DNA from: Ruminococcaceae bacterium UBA6364
GTDB lineage: Bacteria; Bacillota; Clostridia; Oscillospirales; Acutalibacteraceae
DNA: 7,336 nt
Assembly: GCA_002440045.1 (NCBI GenBank)
Contig: DJRI01000173.1
Location: forward strand, 1 to 7,336
Direction: 5' to 3'
Shown here: positions 5,788-7,336 of the stretch, in pieces
Numbering within the stretch: position 1 is the first letter of the stretch
Layout of the letters: each line of letters opens with the position of its first letter
Made by a program: the position numbers and the translations under genes
The notes under the pieces: model-generated
Seen by the model: only the letters and a program-made list of their open reading frames with translations
Told to the model about the DNA's origin: nothing
Database searches by the model: none

Positions 5788-6777
5788 TCACAAATCAAGC
5801 CTTTCTTTTAAGTTGCGCTTAATTTCTTCTTCGCAAGATAAAGAAAGCCCGATAAAGCAATCCTTTGAAAAATCCCTTCCTTTTACAAATTCCGGCAGAA
5901 TATAGGGTTTAAGATTTTTTGCCAAAACGGCTTCAATATCGCTTGAGAGGACAATGCCGTCCAATTCATACATTATTACGCGTTTGGGGTTTAAAAGCGC
6001 TATTGCTGCCTGCAACCTTTCGGCGCAAAATTCTGTTCTTTTTTCTGCAACATCTTCGGTAAGTGTCGGAATGTTGCCTGTTTCGCCTGCGGCGCCGCCC
6101 GCTCCGTGAATAACATAATCACAAATTGTAATACCTATACCGCTTGCAGTTTTGCCGAAAGCGAAAAGCAGAGTTGTTTCGTCTTTTATGTGGCCTTTAT
6201 ATGTCGGTGCGGCTAAAGCCGTTATGTGAAGGTCATTGTCAGCCAAAACAAGCTTGCCTGTTCTTTTGGCGACGGCGTTAATAAGGCTTACACCGTTAAG
6301 CGAACGGTATGCGGCAGAGTCGATAACAGTGCCTTTATGCATTACGCCCGAAAAGGCAATTGAAATCATAGAGATTAAGACGTCGGACTCGCAAAGAGAA
6401 ACCGAAACCTCTTCAAGTATGCGAAGGACGTTATCGTTGTTTACGGGAACTTCACCGTGTTTTATGTCGCGGCTCAAAAAGTCGTGAACAACAAAACGAA
6501 GTTTTTCCGAGTCAATGTATATGAGTATAAAATGTATATAGTCCGCCCGAAGCGAATAAACCTGTGCTTTTCTGCCGCGCTCGGGACTGCTTATGCCGAC
6601 ACTTTCTATTATGCCTTCTTTAATTCCGTATTCGACGGCGCGTGTGACTGTCGGCAGGCTTAACCCTATCGCCTTTGAGATTTGGGGAATGGTTACGCTT
6701 TTTTTCTTGTGTATATACCCCCACACCGTGCGGTAGTTTGTAAGCTTGACTATTGAAACATCTAAAATTTTATCCAA
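5788..6777 (-). CDS. ROK-family (NagC/XylR-type) transcriptional regulator
   Basis: This is a DNA-binding repressor with a winged-helix N-terminus joined to a ROK sugar-kinase-like sensor domain. In numbering from the upstream ATG at 6807, the helix-turn-helix is TIPQISKAIGLSLPTVTRAV (39-58) and the wing has ERGRKAQVYSLR (76-87). The ROK domain shows VLADNDLHITALAA (187-200), with the Asp matching the catalytic position of ROK kinases, and GAGGAAGETGN (235-245). The kinase-type DxGxT phosphate loop and the usual CxCGxxGCxE zinc cluster after the GE-G motif are both absent, so it should be a sensor rather than a kinase. I place the start at TTG 6777 (329 residues): it has GGAG with a 7-base gap, whereas the ATG at 6807 lacks an SD and lies inside the operator about 10 bases from the predicted transcription start. 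The ligand is unknown, probably a sugar or sugar phosphate. Self-repression and control of the secreted-protein gene are inferred from shared operators. Confidence 0.92.
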   Translation of the reverse strand: MDKILDVSIVKLTNYRTVWGYIHKKKSVTIPQISKAIGLSLPTVTRAVEYGIKEGIIESVGISSPERGRKAQVYSLRADYIHFILIYIDSEKLRFVVHDFLSRDIKHGEVPVNNDNVLRILEEVSVSLCESDVLISMISIAFSGVMHKGTVIDSAAYRSLNGVSLINAVAKRTGKLVLADNDLHITALAAPTYKGHIKDETTLLFAFGKTASGIGITICDYVIHGAGGAAGETGNIPTLTEDVAEKRTEFCAERLQAAIALLNPKRVIMYELDGIVLSSDIEAVLAKNLKPYILPEFVKGRDFSKDCFIGLSLSCEEEIKRNLKERLDL

Positions 6778-6784
6778 AGCTTTA

Positions 6785-6789
6785 CTCCG
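6785..6789 (-). promoter_or_regulatory. Ribosome binding site deciding the ROK start
   Basis: CGGAG on the minus strand lies seven bases before TTG (6777-6775). No SD-like sequence precedes the upstream in-frame ATG at 6807, so the site favours the TTG start and a protein ten residues shorter than the longest reading frame. Confidence 0.7.
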
Positions 6790-6797
6790 TAAACGAA

Positions 6798-6818
6798 TTA
6801 ATAACATTGTGTTACTAA
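6798..6818. promoter_or_regulatory. Operator 3: palindrome at the ROK transcription start
   Basis: TTAATAA (6798-6804) and TTACTAA (6812-6818) flank a 7-base spacer CATTGTG; one base breaks the symmetry. It shares TTAATAACA-N5-TTA(T/C)TAA with operators 1 and 2 read on their minus strand. It begins five bases past the -10 box and covers the expected transcription start, the classic position for autorepression. A lone half-site TTAATAA also lies between the -35 and -10 boxes (6834-6840). Confidence 0.75.
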
Positions 6819-6822
6819 TGTG

Positions 6823-6851
6823 AGTATAGCACTTTAATAAAAAATTAACAA
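6823..6851 (-). promoter_or_regulatory. Sigma-A-type promoter of the ROK gene
   Basis: On the minus strand TTGTTA (6851-6846) and TATACT (6828-6823) are 17 bases apart. Transcription would start near 6816, within operator 3, leaving a leader of about 40 nt before the TTG start. Confidence 0.75.
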
Positions 6852-6895
6852 TATGGAATAACGCCGAAAAGAAGCGTTATAACTTGTGCATAGTT

Positions 6896-6936
6896 AACAA
6901 AGAGCCGCAGATTTTATACAAAACAAAATCTGCGGC
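6896..6936 (-). terminator. Hairpin terminator after the SPFH gene
   Basis: GCCGCAGATTTT (6904-6915) and AAAATCTGCGGC (6925-6936) form a perfect 12-bp stem with a 9-base loop, about 15 bases past the SPFH stop codon. On the minus strand it is followed by TCTTTGTT, a modest T-rich tract. It isolates the ROK promoter from upstream transcription. Confidence 0.8.
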
Positions 6937-6950
6937 CGAAAATATTCCTG

Positions 6951-7336
6951 TCAGTCTTTTACTATGTCCTTTAATCCGCTTGCAATTCCCGCAAGCGACT
7001 GAAGCTCCGAGGGGACGATAATCTTTGTCGCTTTGCCGTCGGCGGCTTTTTCAAACGCTTTCATACCCTGAAGCGAAAGGTATTCGCTTGACGGCGCGGC
7101 TTCGTTAATCATTCTTATGCCCTCTGCCTGAGCCTTCTGAATTGCGATTATGGCGTTGGCTTCGCCCTCTGCCTCGCGGATTTTTGATTCCTTAACGGCT
7201 TCTGCGTGAAGAATTGCCGCCTGTTTGTCGGCTTCTGCCGAAAGAATCTGTGCTTCCTTTTTACCTTCGGCAACAAGCACCTGACTTGCCTTTTCGCCCT
7301 CTGCCCTTAAGATGGATTCGCGGCGTTCGCGCTCGG
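6951..7336 (-). CDS. SPFH/band 7 (QmcA/stomatin-like) protein, C-terminal 127 residues, N-terminus outside the window
   Basis: This is the C-terminal part of an SPFH-domain membrane scaffold, a family of usually about 300 residues that forms oligomers at the cytoplasmic membrane and associates with membrane proteases or membrane microdomains. The visible part begins inside a long charged helix of repeated AEG/AEA units (for example ILRAEGEKASQVLVAEGKKE) with a period of about 11-12 residues, typical of the coiled-coil tail. It ends with the family's usual tail: KAFEKAADGKATKIIVPSEL, then SLAGIASGLKDI. The transmembrane segment and the SPFH domain lie beyond 7336. The frame stays open to the edge, and GTG at 7280 is an internal valine codon. 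A partner NfeD-type gene is often found next to such genes but is not visible here. Function in this organism is not shown by the sequence. Confidence 0.92.
   Translation of the reverse strand, partial: ERERRESILRAEGEKASQVLVAEGKKEAQILSAEADKQAAILHAEAVKESKIREAEGEANAIIAIQKAQAEGIRMINEAAPSSEYLSLQGMKAFEKAADGKATKIIVPSELQSLAGIASGLKDIVKD

Noticed and set aside
6834..6854. A fourth full operator between the ROK -35 and -10 boxes
   Set aside because: TTAATAA is present at 6834-6840 but the expected partner arm at 6848-6854 does not match, so it is at most a half-site.

Overview
The window reads as chromosomal DNA from an endospore-forming member of the Clostridia (Firmicutes), probably a gut-type lineage near the Oscillospiraceae/Ruminococcaceae. 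The reasons are the dipicolinate synthase pair (a spore-specific enzyme), strong AGGAG-like ribosome binding sites with occasional TTG starts, AT-rich intergenic DNA between genes of moderate GC, and a manganese (yybP-ykoY) riboswitch. The lineage is an inference, since no marker gene is present. Every convincing gene lies on the minus strand, so the window is read from right to left. I see no tRNA, rRNA, CRISPR array, insertion sequence or phage gene.

From the right edge: (1) the C-terminal part of an SPFH/band 7 membrane-scaffold protein, ending at 6951 and followed by a strong hairpin terminator. (2) A ROK-family transcriptional repressor (5788-6777), which probably starts at a TTG with its own SD rather than at an upstream ATG, with a good sigma-A-type promoter and a palindromic operator at its transcription start. 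(3) A 311-bp intergenic region holding two more copies of the same operator, a weaker promoter and a GC-rich structured segment. (4) An 859-residue exported protein of unknown function (2897-5476), closed by a GC-rich terminator. (5) The dipicolinate synthase operon spoVFA-spoVFB (2779-1350) with a 4-base overlap. (6) A sigma-A-type promoter, a manganese riboswitch with an overlapping terminator, and the first 375 residues of a P-type cation ATPase running off the left edge.

Two regulatory circuits stand out. The first is a ROK regulator with three matching operators of the form TTAATAACA-N5-TTA(T/C)TAA: one at its own transcription start, and two before the adjacent large secreted-protein gene. 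This suggests that the ROK protein represses both itself and its neighbour in response to an unknown (probably carbohydrate-related) ligand. The second is a metal-responsive ON switch. The 3' strand of the aptamer's closing helix lies inside the 5' arm of a perfect terminator, so manganese should permit transcription of the ATPase. The ATPase would thus act in Mn2+ (and possibly Ca2+) export. It sits directly downstream of the genes for dipicolinic acid, the spore-core metal chelator, with no terminator between except the riboswitch itself.
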